64,000 bases of DNA from contig NZ_QOWJ01000016.1 of the NCBI RefSeq assembly GCF_003332885.2, forward strand, positions 1 through 64,000. Reading direction: 5' to 3'. Source of the stretch: Paracnuella aquatica. GTDB taxonomy: Bacteria; Bacteroidota; Bacteroidia; Chitinophagales; Chitinophagaceae. The notes beneath the pieces were generated by a model that had not been told where the DNA came from, ran no database searches, and was given only the letters and a program-made list of their open reading frames with translations. A program made the position numbers and the translations under genes. Below are positions 44,350 through 52,686 of this stretch, one piece after another. The first letter of the stretch is position 1; each line of letters opens with the position of its first letter.

Positions 44350-45297
44350 ATGAAAGAATTCCGTTCTTACCCTATTGCCTTTGAGGGCAGTGGATTCGAC
44401 TATTTTAAGATCCAGATCGTCAACACCATTCTCACCATTCTTACCTTGGGCCTCTACTACCCCTGGGCCAAAGAAAAAAGCCTCAAATTCCTGTACGGCA
44501 AAAGCACTTTCGAAGAAACGCCATTTGTTTTTTCGGGCACCGGCAGCGAAATGTTCCGCGGCTTTATCAAAGCAATAGCTGTGCTGGTAGTGATCTACGG
44601 CTTGTTTTTTTACCTGGTGCTGCAAGGGCACAATGGCTGGGGTATCCTCGTTATTTATGGTGGTTTGCTGGCCCTGGTGCCGCTGGCCATCCACGGCTCG
44701 TACCGCTACCGCATGGCCAAAACCAGCTGGCGCGGCATCCGCTTTGGTTATACCGGCAACCGCGGCGAGCTGGTAAAACTGTTTTTCAAAGGCATTTTTC
44801 TTACCCTGGTCACCTTTGGCATTTACGGCGCCTGGTTTACCATTTCGCTGCGCAATTATGTGCTGGGCCATGTGCGGGTAGGCAACGCCAGGTTTGTATA
44901 CTCCGGCGACGGTTCCGATTTTTTCTGGATCAACTTCAAAGGTTATTTGCTAACGCTGGTTACCCTTGGCATCTATTCGTTTTGGTGGCAAAAAGACCTG
45001 TTTGAATATTATGTAAACAACCTGCGCCTGGAGCAGGAAGATGACGCGGTATTTTTCCGCTCCACCGCTACCGGCGGCGATTTTGCGGGCCTGATGATCG
45101 TGAACTTCCTGATCATGATCTTCACGCTGGGCCTGGGTTACTCCTGGGTGGTTACCCGCACCATGGCCTTTGGCGCCAACCACATTGAAGCCAACGGTTA
45201 TTATTCGTTTGAACAACTGCTGCAATCGCAGGCCGAATACAGCGACGCCACTGCCGAAGACATGGCCGACCTGCTGGATTTTGGCTTTGTGATTTAA
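44350..45297 (+). CDS. YjgN/DUF898-family membrane protein
   Basis: A 315-residue polytopic inner-membrane protein with about seven membrane segments. It is built from related units that recur: F-x-G-x-G-x-(D/E)-(Y/M)-F followed by an LTLGLYYPWAK, LVTFGIYGAWF, LVTLGIYSFWW or FTLGLGYSWVV helix turn. This is the DUF898 (YjgN) signature. The function is unknown; in many genomes the gene is next to an M48 peptidase, as here (111 bases downstream). Confidence 0.9.
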   Translation: MKEFRSYPIAFEGSGFDYFKIQIVNTILTILTLGLYYPWAKEKSLKFLYGKSTFEETPFVFSGTGSEMFRGFIKAIAVLVVIYGLFFYLVLQGHNGWGILVIYGGLLALVPLAIHGSYRYRMAKTSWRGIRFGYTGNRGELVKLFFKGIFLTLVTFGIYGAWFTISLRNYVLGHVRVGNARFVYSGDGSDFFWINFKGYLLTLVTLGIYSFWWQKDLFEYYVNNLRLEQEDDAVFFRSTATGGDFAGLMIVNFLIMIFTLGLGYSWVVTRTMAFGANHIEANGYYSFEQLLQSQAEYSDATAEDMADLLDFGFVI

Positions 45298-45307
45298 TAA
45301 AAGTTTC

Positions 45308-45381
45308 AAGTTTAAGGTCTGATGTTTAAGGTTGTTGGCCACCGTTGGTGCTCATAACTTTAAACATTAGACCTTAAACTT
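45308..45381. repeat. Imperfect inverted repeat between YjgN and M48 genes
   Basis: Two 26-base arms (45308-45333 and 45356-45381) built from AAGTTTAAGGTCT-like words pair with two mismatches and enclose a 22-base spacer. The TTTAAGG-rich words recur in Bacteroidota intergenic regions. It fills the gap between two probably cooperating genes and could slow or end transcription. Confidence 0.7.
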
Positions 45382-45408
45382 TTATCCCCAAACCGTCTTT
45401 CCCTACAC

Positions 45409-46506
45409 ATGGAACAAATAGCCACCACAGCGCTTTTTTACGATGGGTACAGTGCCCGCCCGGCGCCGGTGCGGGTGGTGCTGGCCGATGGGCGGCTGCA
45501 CCTGCACGATCCCTACGACGATGTGTTTATTCAAAGCTTTCCGCTGGCGGGCATTAGCCACAATGGCGTGGGCCGCTACCATTTTTTTTACCTCGATCCC
45601 CAAGGGCTCGTTTACCTCAAGTTTGAAGAAGACCATCCGCTGGTGCCCCAACTGCTGCAGGAGCTGTCTGCCAGCCAGCGGGGCTGGGCCAGCCGCCTGA
45701 TGCGGCAAAAGCTGGTGCTGCTTATTCCCATCATGCTGGCACTTTCCGTAGGTCTGTATTTTCTGCTGGTGGGCCTGGTGCCTTTTATTGGCCTGCGCCT
45801 CATCAGCCGCGACAGCGAAATTACCCTCGGCAATAAGCTGCATGCAGTAATGATGGAAGAACTGAGTTTTGTAGGCAGCACTCCCGATACCGCCGGCACT
45901 TACCGCCTGCAGGCTTTTGCCAAAAACCTGCAACTAAGCAAAGAATATCCCATCCGGCTTACGCTGGTGCACAGCGATATAGTAAATGCTTATGCGCTGC
46001 CCGGTGGGCAGGTAGTGGTGTACACCGGCCTGCTGCACAAACTAAAAACCCCCGAAGCGCTGGCTGCACTATTGGCCCACGAAAGCACCCATGTAAACAG
46101 CCGCCACAGCATGCGGTCGCTGCTGCGCAGCAGTGCCAACGGCTTGCTGGTGTCCGTTGTTTTTGGCGATGCCACCGGCATAAGCGGTGCGCTGGCCGGC
46201 AACCTCGAAAACCTGAGCGGCCTGCGCTACAGCCGCAGCCTGGAAACCGAGGCCGACGAACTGGGCATGGACCTGATGCGCCGCAACGGCGTGGCACCGC
46301 AGGGCATGGTGCAACTAATGAAAACGCTGCAGACCGTGGGCGATATGCCCAGCGAGCTTTCATTTTTAAGCTCCCACCCGCTCACCAAAACCCGCATCAA
46401 ACGGGCGGAACAATATTGTGAAAAATGGAGTACTGTGCCCGCCAATACCCGTTTGCAACACTCGTTTGATGCGTTGCAGGAAGCGGTTGCGGAAGTGGAA
46501 GATTAA
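45409..46506 (+). CDS. M48-family membrane metallopeptidase
   Basis: A 365-residue membrane protein. The first 95 residues are a soluble beta domain (VRVVLADGRLHLHDP, ISHNGVGRYHFFYLDPQGLVYLKFEEDHPL); one membrane segment spans about 103-125. The peptidase domain has the zinc motif H224-E-S-T-H228 and the third ligand E279 in SRSLETEAD. M48 enzymes such as HtpX and BepA degrade misfolded envelope proteins. It follows the YjgN-like gene and is probably in one envelope-quality unit with it. Confidence 0.92.
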   Translation: MEQIATTALFYDGYSARPAPVRVVLADGRLHLHDPYDDVFIQSFPLAGISHNGVGRYHFFYLDPQGLVYLKFEEDHPLVPQLLQELSASQRGWASRLMRQKLVLLIPIMLALSVGLYFLLVGLVPFIGLRLISRDSEITLGNKLHAVMMEELSFVGSTPDTAGTYRLQAFAKNLQLSKEYPIRLTLVHSDIVNAYALPGGQVVVYTGLLHKLKTPEALAALLAHESTHVNSRHSMRSLLRSSANGLLVSVVFGDATGISGALAGNLENLSGLRYSRSLETEADELGMDLMRRNGVAPQGMVQLMKTLQTVGDMPSELSFLSSHPLTKTRIKRAEQYCEKWSTVPANTRLQHSFDALQEAVAEVED

Positions 46507-46532
46507 GAGGAATAGCGAGTGGTGGATAACGG

Positions 46533-46542
46533 TTGTTACAAG
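46533..46542 (+). repeat. Left flank repeat of the HEAT-repeat gene
   Basis: TTGTTACAAG is matched in inverted orientation by 48132-48141 (one mismatch) on the other side of the HEAT-repeat gene. Confidence 0.4.
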
Positions 46543-46554
46543 CAAGCTTAAAAG

Positions 46555-48120
46555 ATGAAACAGCAAGAAATGGAAATTTGGCGATACTTAGAAGTTTTAA
46601 GACTACCTAACAAGACTTGGCTTTTCTCAAAAGACAACACTGAAGAGAAAATTGACGCTTTAACTAAAATTGCCCATGACGGTTATCCAAGTATCATTTA
46701 TAACTTAATGGAGTTTTTAAAAAACGACAACAAGGAAATAAGAGAAACCACTTCCAAAACAATTGCTCACCTATTCAACAAGATTGACAGCAAAAAAGGA
46801 TATTACGACACCCTAAAAGATTGCGCAATTTCAAAAAGTGACCTTGATTTTTATGAAGCGAATTTTCCAAAGGAACAATATGTTGTGCTATTAGCAATTA
46901 GTTCATTAAACAGAACTGGATACGTAAGAGAAAGAGCAGTTAAAAAGCTTTCACAAGTTGACAGTCCAAGAGCCATACAATTTTTAATCTATCGTTTAGC
47001 TGATTGGGTTTTACCGGTTCGAAAAGCTGCACTAAATGGAATTGCAAACTATAAAACAACCGATTACATTGACAGTCTAATTGAACATTTGCCAATTTTT
47101 GAGTGGCTACAAAAAGTTGAACGGACAGACCTTAGCGGAGTTTACAAAGACATTGTTGAATTCATTGCTTCTAGAAACAGAGCATATCTAATTGACAATT
47201 TCAACAAATACCCAGACAAGCTAAGGATAATTTTAGCGAGACACATTTCAAGTTCGCTTAGCGACTACTCACAAGAATTAAAGCTGTTTTTAAATGATAA
47301 ACACTTTTTAATTAGAACCATAGCAATAAGCCATTTTGACAAACTTGGACAAGCAGAAATTGAACAATTACTAAATGACAATTCAGCGCATGTTCGATTA
47401 CAAACACTTTATTGCTTGAAGAATCGAGATGGCTTTGAAACTATAGCAAGGAAGTTCTTAGCCGACAGTTCGGCTACAGTAAGACATTTTGCAAGATTTA
47501 CACTTAAACAATCAAACATTGAATTTGCGAAATTTTACAATGAAAACTTACAGGCAACTTTCCAAGTAATTGGCTCATTAAGCGGACTTTCTGAAACCAA
47601 TGGAAAACAGTATTCAGAAATAGTTAGGTCATACCTGGGTGACAGGCAGTTAAGCGTAAAAAAGACAGCTTTTTTAGCTCTTTGCAAACTTGATGAAGAA
47701 AGTGCGTATGCATTTGCATTGGCAAACCTTGACAGTCCATATCTCGGGCTTAGAAATGTAATCATTGAATTTTTATCTCACATTCCAAGACGAGAAGTTT
47801 TGACAAAGGCAAGAAGCTTTTACGATAAGGAAAATTATACCATTAAAAAATCAATGCTGAAACTCTTTAACAGAGTCGGCGGTTGGACTGCAATTCCCGA
47901 TTTGATGATTGGAACAATTGACGAAAACGAGAACATTAGACAATTGGCATTTGGTTATTTACAAATTTGGAGAGCAAGAGCAGCAAGACTATTTGCTACG
48001 CCAAAACAAGGAGAAATCGAGAGAGCAAAACAGGTCTTTGACTTTGTAAATGAAATACACGAAGACAAACAATATTTTGAAACAAACCCGGTAGAAGGAC
48101 TTAACTTTTACTTTAAATAA
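46555..48120 (+). CDS. HEAT-repeat protein, AT-rich and probably acquired
   Basis: A 521-residue all-helical protein without signal peptide. Most of it is HEAT/PBS-lyase-like helical repeats (NRTGYVRERAVKKLSQVDSPRAIQFLIYRLADWVLPVRKAALNGIANY; LLNDNSAHVRLQTLYCLKN; YLGDRQLSVKKTAFLALCKL). Such proteins act as scaffolds; no catalytic motif is visible. The codons are much more AT-rich than those of the neighbours on both sides, and short inverted repeats flank the gene, so recent acquisition is likely. Defence-linked roles are possible for such cargo but unsupported here. Confidence 0.85.
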   Translation: MKQQEMEIWRYLEVLRLPNKTWLFSKDNTEEKIDALTKIAHDGYPSIIYNLMEFLKNDNKEIRETTSKTIAHLFNKIDSKKGYYDTLKDCAISKSDLDFYEANFPKEQYVVLLAISSLNRTGYVRERAVKKLSQVDSPRAIQFLIYRLADWVLPVRKAALNGIANYKTTDYIDSLIEHLPIFEWLQKVERTDLSGVYKDIVEFIASRNRAYLIDNFNKYPDKLRIILARHISSSLSDYSQELKLFLNDKHFLIRTIAISHFDKLGQAEIEQLLNDNSAHVRLQTLYCLKNRDGFETIARKFLADSSATVRHFARFTLKQSNIEFAKFYNENLQATFQVIGSLSGLSETNGKQYSEIVRSYLGDRQLSVKKTAFLALCKLDEESAYAFALANLDSPYLGLRNVIIEFLSHIPRREVLTKARSFYDKENYTIKKSMLKLFNRVGGWTAIPDLMIGTIDENENIRQLAFGYLQIWRARAARLFATPKQGEIERAKQVFDFVNEIHEDKQYFETNPVEGLNFYFK

Positions 48121-48131
48121 CAGAAGGCCAT

Positions 48132-48249
48132 CTCGTAACAAGGGTTTACCGAAGCGGGGCTAAAGTTCATTATTGAGCATTAGTATTAGGTTCAACATTT
48201 AAAATTCAATTGAACTTTTGTGCTAAAAAACCCCGACATGGGCAAACCC
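48132..48249. repeat. Nested palindrome behind the HEAT-repeat gene
   Basis: The right flank repeat (48132-48141) is followed by an imperfect palindrome: arms 48155-48169 (CGGGGCTAAAGTTCA) and 48211-48235 pair with a bulge, and an outer GGGTTT/AAACCC pair sits at 48142-48147 and 48244-48249. It looks like a folded cassette end or a small non-coding repeat. No ORF. Confidence 0.5.
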
Positions 48250-48351
48250 GAAATGTAGCATCTACTGATAGCCCGTTGGCAGTACCAACCCAACTCAATT
48301 GTAAGCCAACCAACAACATCGCCTAACTCCCAAACCTTTTCGATCAACTCT

Positions 48352-48798
48352 ATGGTGCGCAAAACCGGATTCTTTCATTGTACACTTTGCCTGACTTCTG
48401 TCCTTGCCTTGTCTTGTGTAAGCACATGGCGAACACCATCGAAAAAGGAACAACTCAAATCCATTTATATCGAACAATTTAAGCTGACTTATTTCCGGCA
48501 ACTGCTTTTGAAGAGTTACAATTACTCCGATGCCATCAAAGAAATTATTGAAACGGACCACAGCGGTTTTACCGAGCCTATACTTACAGCCAGCGACGAT
48601 CGCCTGATTGACAGCTTAACAACGGTACAAAACGAATATCTAAAGGCAGATTCTGCAGCAGGTAACCGCCGGGCAGAAGGCGCACAAGGAAAAAGACCAC
48701 TGGAATTTATCATGATGAACCTGCAAGCTAAATGGCTGGACAGCCTGGCAAAACGCAGGTTGAAATTAAGTGGTTTCCCAGATGAGTCGACGGACTAA
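48352..48798 (+). CDS. Small lipoprotein of unknown function
   Basis: A 148-residue exported lipoprotein with the lipobox LALSC (Cys 22). The mature part is helical and charged (KKEQLKSIYIEQFKLTYFRQLLLKSYNYSDAIKEIIETDHSGFTEPI). No known domain recognised. It stands alone, between the nested palindrome and the light-sensor kinase. Confidence 0.7.
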   Translation: MVRKTGFFHCTLCLTSVLALSCVSTWRTPSKKEQLKSIYIEQFKLTYFRQLLLKSYNYSDAIKEIIETDHSGFTEPILTASDDRLIDSLTTVQNEYLKADSAAGNRRAEGAQGKRPLEFIMMNLQAKWLDSLAKRRLKLSGFPDESTD

Positions 48799-48989
48799 CG
48801 CAATGCATTTGCTTTTCCCCATCATCACCTATACAACCCCACCAACTTTAATCGACAATTTTCAGGGCTTCGCCGAATATTGGTAAATAAGCATGAGCTG
48901 CTAATGGTTTTTCTGTAAAAAAGGCGGAAACTTGTGCTCCAATTCAATTTCCTGACCTCCCCTTCGAAAGCAGAAACCTGTTGTACCGC

Positions 48990-50075
48990 ATGACCCTGGA
49001 AAATGTACAAGCAATCATGAGTGTGGCGCTGGAAAATGTCCGCGAAGGCGTTTCCATTTCCGATGCCACCCGACCCGACAACCCGCTCATTTATGTAAAC
49101 AGGGGTTTTTTACAACTCACCGGTTACAGCCACGAAGAGGTCATCAACCGCAACTGCCGGTTTTTACACAGCCGTTTGCCCCAGCAGCCCGGCCTCGACC
49201 GCCTGCGCCACGCCATCCGCAACGGCGAAGCAGCAGTGGTAGAAGTACAAAACAGGCGCAAAAACGGCTCCCTGTTTTGGAACCGCCTCTCCGTTACACC
49301 CATATTTGATGCAGCCGGTGTGTTGCGCCATTTTATCGGCATCCAGGAAGATATTACCCACCAAAAAGATAAAGAGGCCCTGAGCCAGTCGCTGCAACAG
49401 CAGCAAACCATTGCCCGCCTGATCCGCGAAGCGCAGGAAGAGGAGCGCCGCCATATTGGCGAGGAACTGCACGACAACATCAACCAGTTGCTGGCTACCG
49501 CCAAATTGTACCTTACCATGTCGGGCACATCGCTCAGCCCGCAATTGGCCATTGCGCATGCCAAAACTTTTCTGGGATCGGCTATTGAAGAAATACGCCA
49601 GCTTTCGGCACGCATGGTACACGGCCGGGTGCAGCCGCTTTCTTTTGCCGAACAACTGGAAAACCTGCTCGAATCGTTGCGGCCGGTGGTGCCTTTTGCC
49701 CTGCGCCTGCACAACAGCGTTGGCGATGATGTGGAACTTTCCGAGGAGCTGCGGCAACTGCTGTACCGCATTGTGCAGGAGCAACTGAATAACGTGATCA
49801 AACATGCATGCGCCAAATCCGTTACGGTTGCGCTAAAGGCCACACCTGCGGGCATCATGCTGCAGGTATCCGACGATGGCATTGGCTTTGACCCTGGCAA
49901 TCAGCATACCGGTATCGGGTTGCACAACATGCGCAACCGGCTCAAACCACTGCGCGGCCGCCTCCTGCTGCAAACGGCTCCCGGTGAGGGTTGCCGGCTG
50001 TTGGTAAAATTGCCGCTGCGGGCGGCGGCCCGGCCGCAGCCCGAAATACAAGCCCTGGCCGCAGCAGCGTATTAA
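48990..50075 (+). CDS. LOV-domain histidine kinase (predicted blue-light sensor)
   Basis: A 361-residue soluble sensor kinase. The PAS domain (about 8-125) carries the LOV signature: photoadduct Cys 56 in NRNCRFLH, flavin-contacting N88 and N98 (NRRKNG, FWN) and the signalling Gln 119 (GIQEDIT). The only departure from canonical is His for Gln right after NCRFL. A short coiled linker leads to a HisKA_3-type dimerisation region (EEERRHIGEELHDNINQLL, His in ELHD) and an ATPase domain (DGIGFDPG, GIGLHNMRNRL). No membrane segment. I start at ATG 48990; a TTG three codons upstream is weaker. No response regulator is adjacent, so it is an orphan kinase. Confidence 0.92.
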   Translation: MTLENVQAIMSVALENVREGVSISDATRPDNPLIYVNRGFLQLTGYSHEEVINRNCRFLHSRLPQQPGLDRLRHAIRNGEAAVVEVQNRRKNGSLFWNRLSVTPIFDAAGVLRHFIGIQEDITHQKDKEALSQSLQQQQTIARLIREAQEEERRHIGEELHDNINQLLATAKLYLTMSGTSLSPQLAIAHAKTFLGSAIEEIRQLSARMVHGRVQPLSFAEQLENLLESLRPVVPFALRLHNSVGDDVELSEELRQLLYRIVQEQLNNVIKHACAKSVTVALKATPAGIMLQVSDDGIGFDPGNQHTGIGLHNMRNRLKPLRGRLLLQTAPGEGCRLLVKLPLRAAARPQPEIQALAAAAY

Positions 50076-50096
50076 TTTTTACAAAAAATGCCACAT

Positions 50097-50132
50097 AAAG
50101 AAAAAGGCACCTGCACAGGTGCCTTTTTCTTT
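50097..50132. terminator. Bidirectional terminator, LOV kinase / RRM protein
   Basis: A 16-bp perfect stem (50097-50112 with 50117-50132) with a four-base loop lies between convergent genes; A/T runs at both ends allow use on either strand. Confidence 0.85.
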
Positions 50133-50151
50133 ATGTCAATCAAGCTTGAGA

Positions 50152-50625
50152 TCAGTATTTCGGCTTGTCGCGGTTGTAACCACCACCCGAGCCACCGCTG
50201 TTGTAGCCGCCGCCACCGCCACGGTTGTAGCCGCCTCCGCTGCTGCTGCCACCGCCGCCGCGGTAACCGCCACCACCACCGGAGCCACCACCACGGTAAC
50301 CACCGCCGCTGCCGCCACCCTGGTAACCGCCACCGCCTCCGGGACGATTGTAACCACCGCCACCGCCTCCTCCGGGAGGGCCCTGACGGTCATCGGCCTG
50401 TTTTACCACCAGGGGTTTTTTACCCAGCGAAATATCATTGAGGTGTTCAATTGCGTCCAGCCCGTCCTGGTCGTTTTGCATGTCTACAAAAGCAAACCCG
50501 CGGCTTTTACCGGTTTCTTTATCCATGGCAACCTTGGCAGAAACGATGGGACCAAATTTTTCGAAAATTTCCACCAACTCGTCGTCAAACAGATCGTACG
50601 GAAGGCCGGCAACAAAAAGTTTCAT
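50152..50625 (-). CDS. Glycine-rich RNA-binding protein (RRM)
   Basis: A 157-residue cytoplasmic protein. An RNA-recognition motif spans residues 1-78: RNP2 LFVAGL at 3-8 and RNP1 KSRGFAFVDM at about 41-50. The C-terminal half is a glycine-rich tail with tyrosines and arginines (GGGYRGGG type), as in bacterial RNA-binding proteins related to cold-shock GRPs. Likely role: RNA chaperone or stress-granule-like assembly. A -7-like box lies 17 bases upstream (TACCTTTG on the minus strand at 50642-50649). Confidence 0.93.
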   Translation of the reverse strand: MKLFVAGLPYDLFDDELVEIFEKFGPIVSAKVAMDKETGKSRGFAFVDMQNDQDGLDAIEHLNDISLGKKPLVVKQADDRQGPPGGGGGGGYNRPGGGGGYQGGGSGGGYRGGGSGGGGGYRGGGGSSSGGGYNRGGGGGYNSGGSGGGYNRDKPKY

Positions 50626-50641
50626 AATGAAAATTGAAGAT

Positions 50642-50649
50642 CAAAGGTA
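50642..50649 (-). promoter_or_regulatory. -7 box of the RRM gene
   Basis: Minus-strand TACCTTTG matches TAnnTTTG exactly and is 17 bases before the start at 50625; no clear -33 box. Confidence 0.4.
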
Positions 50650-50822
50650 CACACATAATTACTGCACCTAAAACGCAAGCCTCAAAAGACTTGCCCGAAA
50701 AAGTTTTGTTTCGGGTACAGTAGCGTCCGGTAAAAATAAATGAATCCCGGTGGAAAAAAGGGTAAATTCTTTTTGCCGCCGGGATTGTTATATAATTAAA
50801 CCTTTATGACTGAAAATGCCGT

Positions 50823-51533
50823 TTAATACCAGCCGTAATTGCGTCCGCCGTAGTGGTTGGGCCTGCGGTAACGGTTGTCGTCATCATAACGGCTGCCGCC
50901 ACGGCCACCATCATTGCGCAGCGTAAACCTGAGGCCTGCCTGCACCGCCAGGTTGTTGGCAGCCTTTACCCCCAACTGGTTGAGCGGCATATAGTTGTAG
51001 GTGGCGCCCAGCGAAAGGGCCGTACGCCGCTTGGCACCCACTGCATACAACACGCCTACACCGGCCTGCACCGCGGGTTTAAAGCTTGCATCCTCCAGGT
51101 TCGCAAACTCGCCATACATCTGGCTGTACTGCAGCATGTTGATGCCCGCACCGGCGCTTACATAAGGCTGCAGCCTGCTGCTGTCGGCGCCGCGGGGCAG
51201 AAACATACCCTTAGCCATCAGCGAAGTCGTTTGCAGGTTATTGCCCAACACTGCCGACAGGTCGGAGCCGTCTTCCATCTTATAAGTAGCACGGGGGTAT
51301 TTCTGGTAAAAATCCTGGTAGGCAAAACCGCCGCCTGCACGCCACTTCGGGTTGATGGCATACATCAGGTCCACCGCAACGCCGCGGCCGCTACCCTTGT
51401 CAATAAAATCGTTTTTAAAACTGCCCATGGGCAGCGCATACTGGTATTGTATGCCCACCGTACTGCGGTCTTGCGCCGCTGCCGGTAGCAGGGCACAAGC
51501 GCAAATAATGCTGAGAAAAAATATCTTGTTCAT
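50823..51533 (-). CDS. Outer-membrane beta-barrel protein
   Basis: A 236-residue protein with signal peptide (MNKIFFLSIICACALLPAAAQ) and alternating amphipathic strands typical of small OmpA/OmpX-like barrels (TVGIQYQYALPMGSF, GVAVDLMYAINPKWRAGGGFAYQ, LQPYVSAGAGINMLQYS, NLAVQAGLRFTLR). Unusually, the strand that should end the barrel is followed by a 30-residue Gly/Arg/Tyr tail (GGRGGSRYDDDNRYRRPNHYGGRNYGWY). Function unknown. Confidence 0.85.
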   Translation of the reverse strand: MNKIFFLSIICACALLPAAAQDRSTVGIQYQYALPMGSFKNDFIDKGSGRGVAVDLMYAINPKWRAGGGFAYQDFYQKYPRATYKMEDGSDLSAVLGNNLQTTSLMAKGMFLPRGADSSRLQPYVSAGAGINMLQYSQMYGEFANLEDASFKPAVQAGVGVLYAVGAKRRTALSLGATYNYMPLNQLGVKAANNLAVQAGLRFTLRNDGGRGGSRYDDDNRYRRPNHYGGRNYGWY

Positions 51534-51587
51534 GTAAATGCTTTTGTTTGCTCAATGAAATAGAAAAGACCAACTGGCTGGCCTGCA

Positions 51588-52223
51588 TTAGTTGCTTTGC
51601 AGGTACGGCGACTGTTCAAACAGCTGCGCTGCCTGGCCGGCAGCAGCCGATGCATCGTTGAGGCCAGCTCCGCGGATAAGGCCGTTCCACACTACCCGCA
51701 GGTTGTTGTTGGTACTGGCATTTTTCAGGTCCACCAGGTCTACAGCCAGCATGCCTTCACGCACCTGGTAGGTAGTGGTGTACCAAAAAGTAGGTGCGCC
51801 CCAGCCGCCAAACCCCGATCCAAAGCCCGGCCCCCAAAACATGGGATCCCAATAGCCGTAATAATCGGGTACCGACATAACGCCGGTGCTGGTGCGGATG
51901 ATGCGGCTAACCTGCACACCCAGGTCGGGCGTAGCCGATTTGGTGACCAAAGTGTAACCGCGGCTTTCCATAGCGCTGGTAAATGCCTGCATAAAAGCCC
52001 GGTCGGCGGTGGTAAGCTGGCGGCTGCCATTGCTGCCGTCCACCACTACCACGTCTTCGGCCATGCTAAAGGTTTTATAGCTGGCAAAATTTACAGTGCT
52101 GTCGCGGTTGGTGATATAAATGCGGCGCTCCTCGTTGCTGAGCGCATCCACAGGATCTTTGCGGCAGCCGGTAACGCCAATGCAAGCCAAGGCCAATGCC
52201 GCCAATGTTATTCGTAGGTTCAT
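51588..52223 (-). CDS. DUF4136 lipoprotein
   Basis: A 211-residue lipoprotein (lipobox VTGC, Cys 20). The mature domain is DUF4136: STVNFASYKTFSMAE at the start, the YTLV-x-D motif in ESRGYTLVTKSATPDLGVQV, and a C-terminal ASTNNNLRVVWNGLIRG. An aromatic-Gly insert (YYGYWDPMFWGPGFGSGFGGWG) is typical of the family. Function unknown. It precedes the barrel gene in the same direction with a 54-bp gap. ATG 52223 is chosen over 52235. Confidence 0.85.
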   Translation of the reverse strand: MNLRITLAALALACIGVTGCRKDPVDALSNEERRIYITNRDSTVNFASYKTFSMAEDVVVVDGSNGSRQLTTADRAFMQAFTSAMESRGYTLVTKSATPDLGVQVSRIIRTSTGVMSVPDYYGYWDPMFWGPGFGSGFGGWGAPTFWYTTTYQVREGMLAVDLVDLKNASTNNNLRVVWNGLIRGAGLNDASAAAGQAAQLFEQSPYLQSN

Positions 52224-52420
52224 GGTAAGGGTCATTTGATGTACAAACGCAGTTTTGCTCTTTATCGTTCAAGTGTTATGCCGGTTTAAGAAAAGTTTAA
52301 ACAAGCACAGCAGGAAGGGTAAAGATAAAACTTACCCTAAAGACCAAACAGGTTGCAAGCACAACCGTGGCCCATTGCTGTGGCATAATTATTTGAACTG
52401 CTGGGCAAAAACCTTCTACT

Positions 52421-52546
52421 ATGCCCAATTGGTTAAGAGCACTTATTGCCGGCTACGGTGCCAAAAAATTAGGCGGCGGCTGCATCAGCACTATTCTTAT
52501 TTTCTTCGTGTTGTACTGGATCCTGGGACAGGGTGGCTGTGGTTAA
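52421..52546 (+). CDS. 41-aa membrane miniprotein
   Basis: An open frame of 41 codons plus stop: MPNWLRALIAGYGAKKLGGG then a cysteine, an 11 to 13-residue hydrophobic helix (ISTILIFFVLYWIL) and a short GQGGCG tail. Small, positively charged N-half, Gly-rich turn and single membrane helix fit a real membrane miniprotein; I recall similar short proteins in Bacteroidota but cannot verify. It is too short for the usual gene-length threshold and lies in a region with no other gene, upstream of the TonB-dependent receptor. Confidence 0.6.
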   Translation: MPNWLRALIAGYGAKKLGGGCISTILIFFVLYWILGQGGCG

Positions 52547-52686
52547 CAGCCACATTCCGATCGGGTTGGGCCTGTAAAATTCGGTCAAAAAAATGCGCCG
52601 CACCGGCCTCCCATATTACCATTAGTAAAAAAATGGAGGGGTGGTGTGGCAGCGCAAAGTATTTTGCCCCTTTTACCCCCAACCCG

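Noticed and set aside
50152-50400. Triplet-like DNA repeat as a separate element
   Set aside because: It is explained by the glycine-rich tail of the RRM protein.
52255-52686. N-terminal extension of the TonB-dependent receptor
   Set aside because: A proper signal peptide starts at 52687, and the extension overlaps a better small ORF in another frame.
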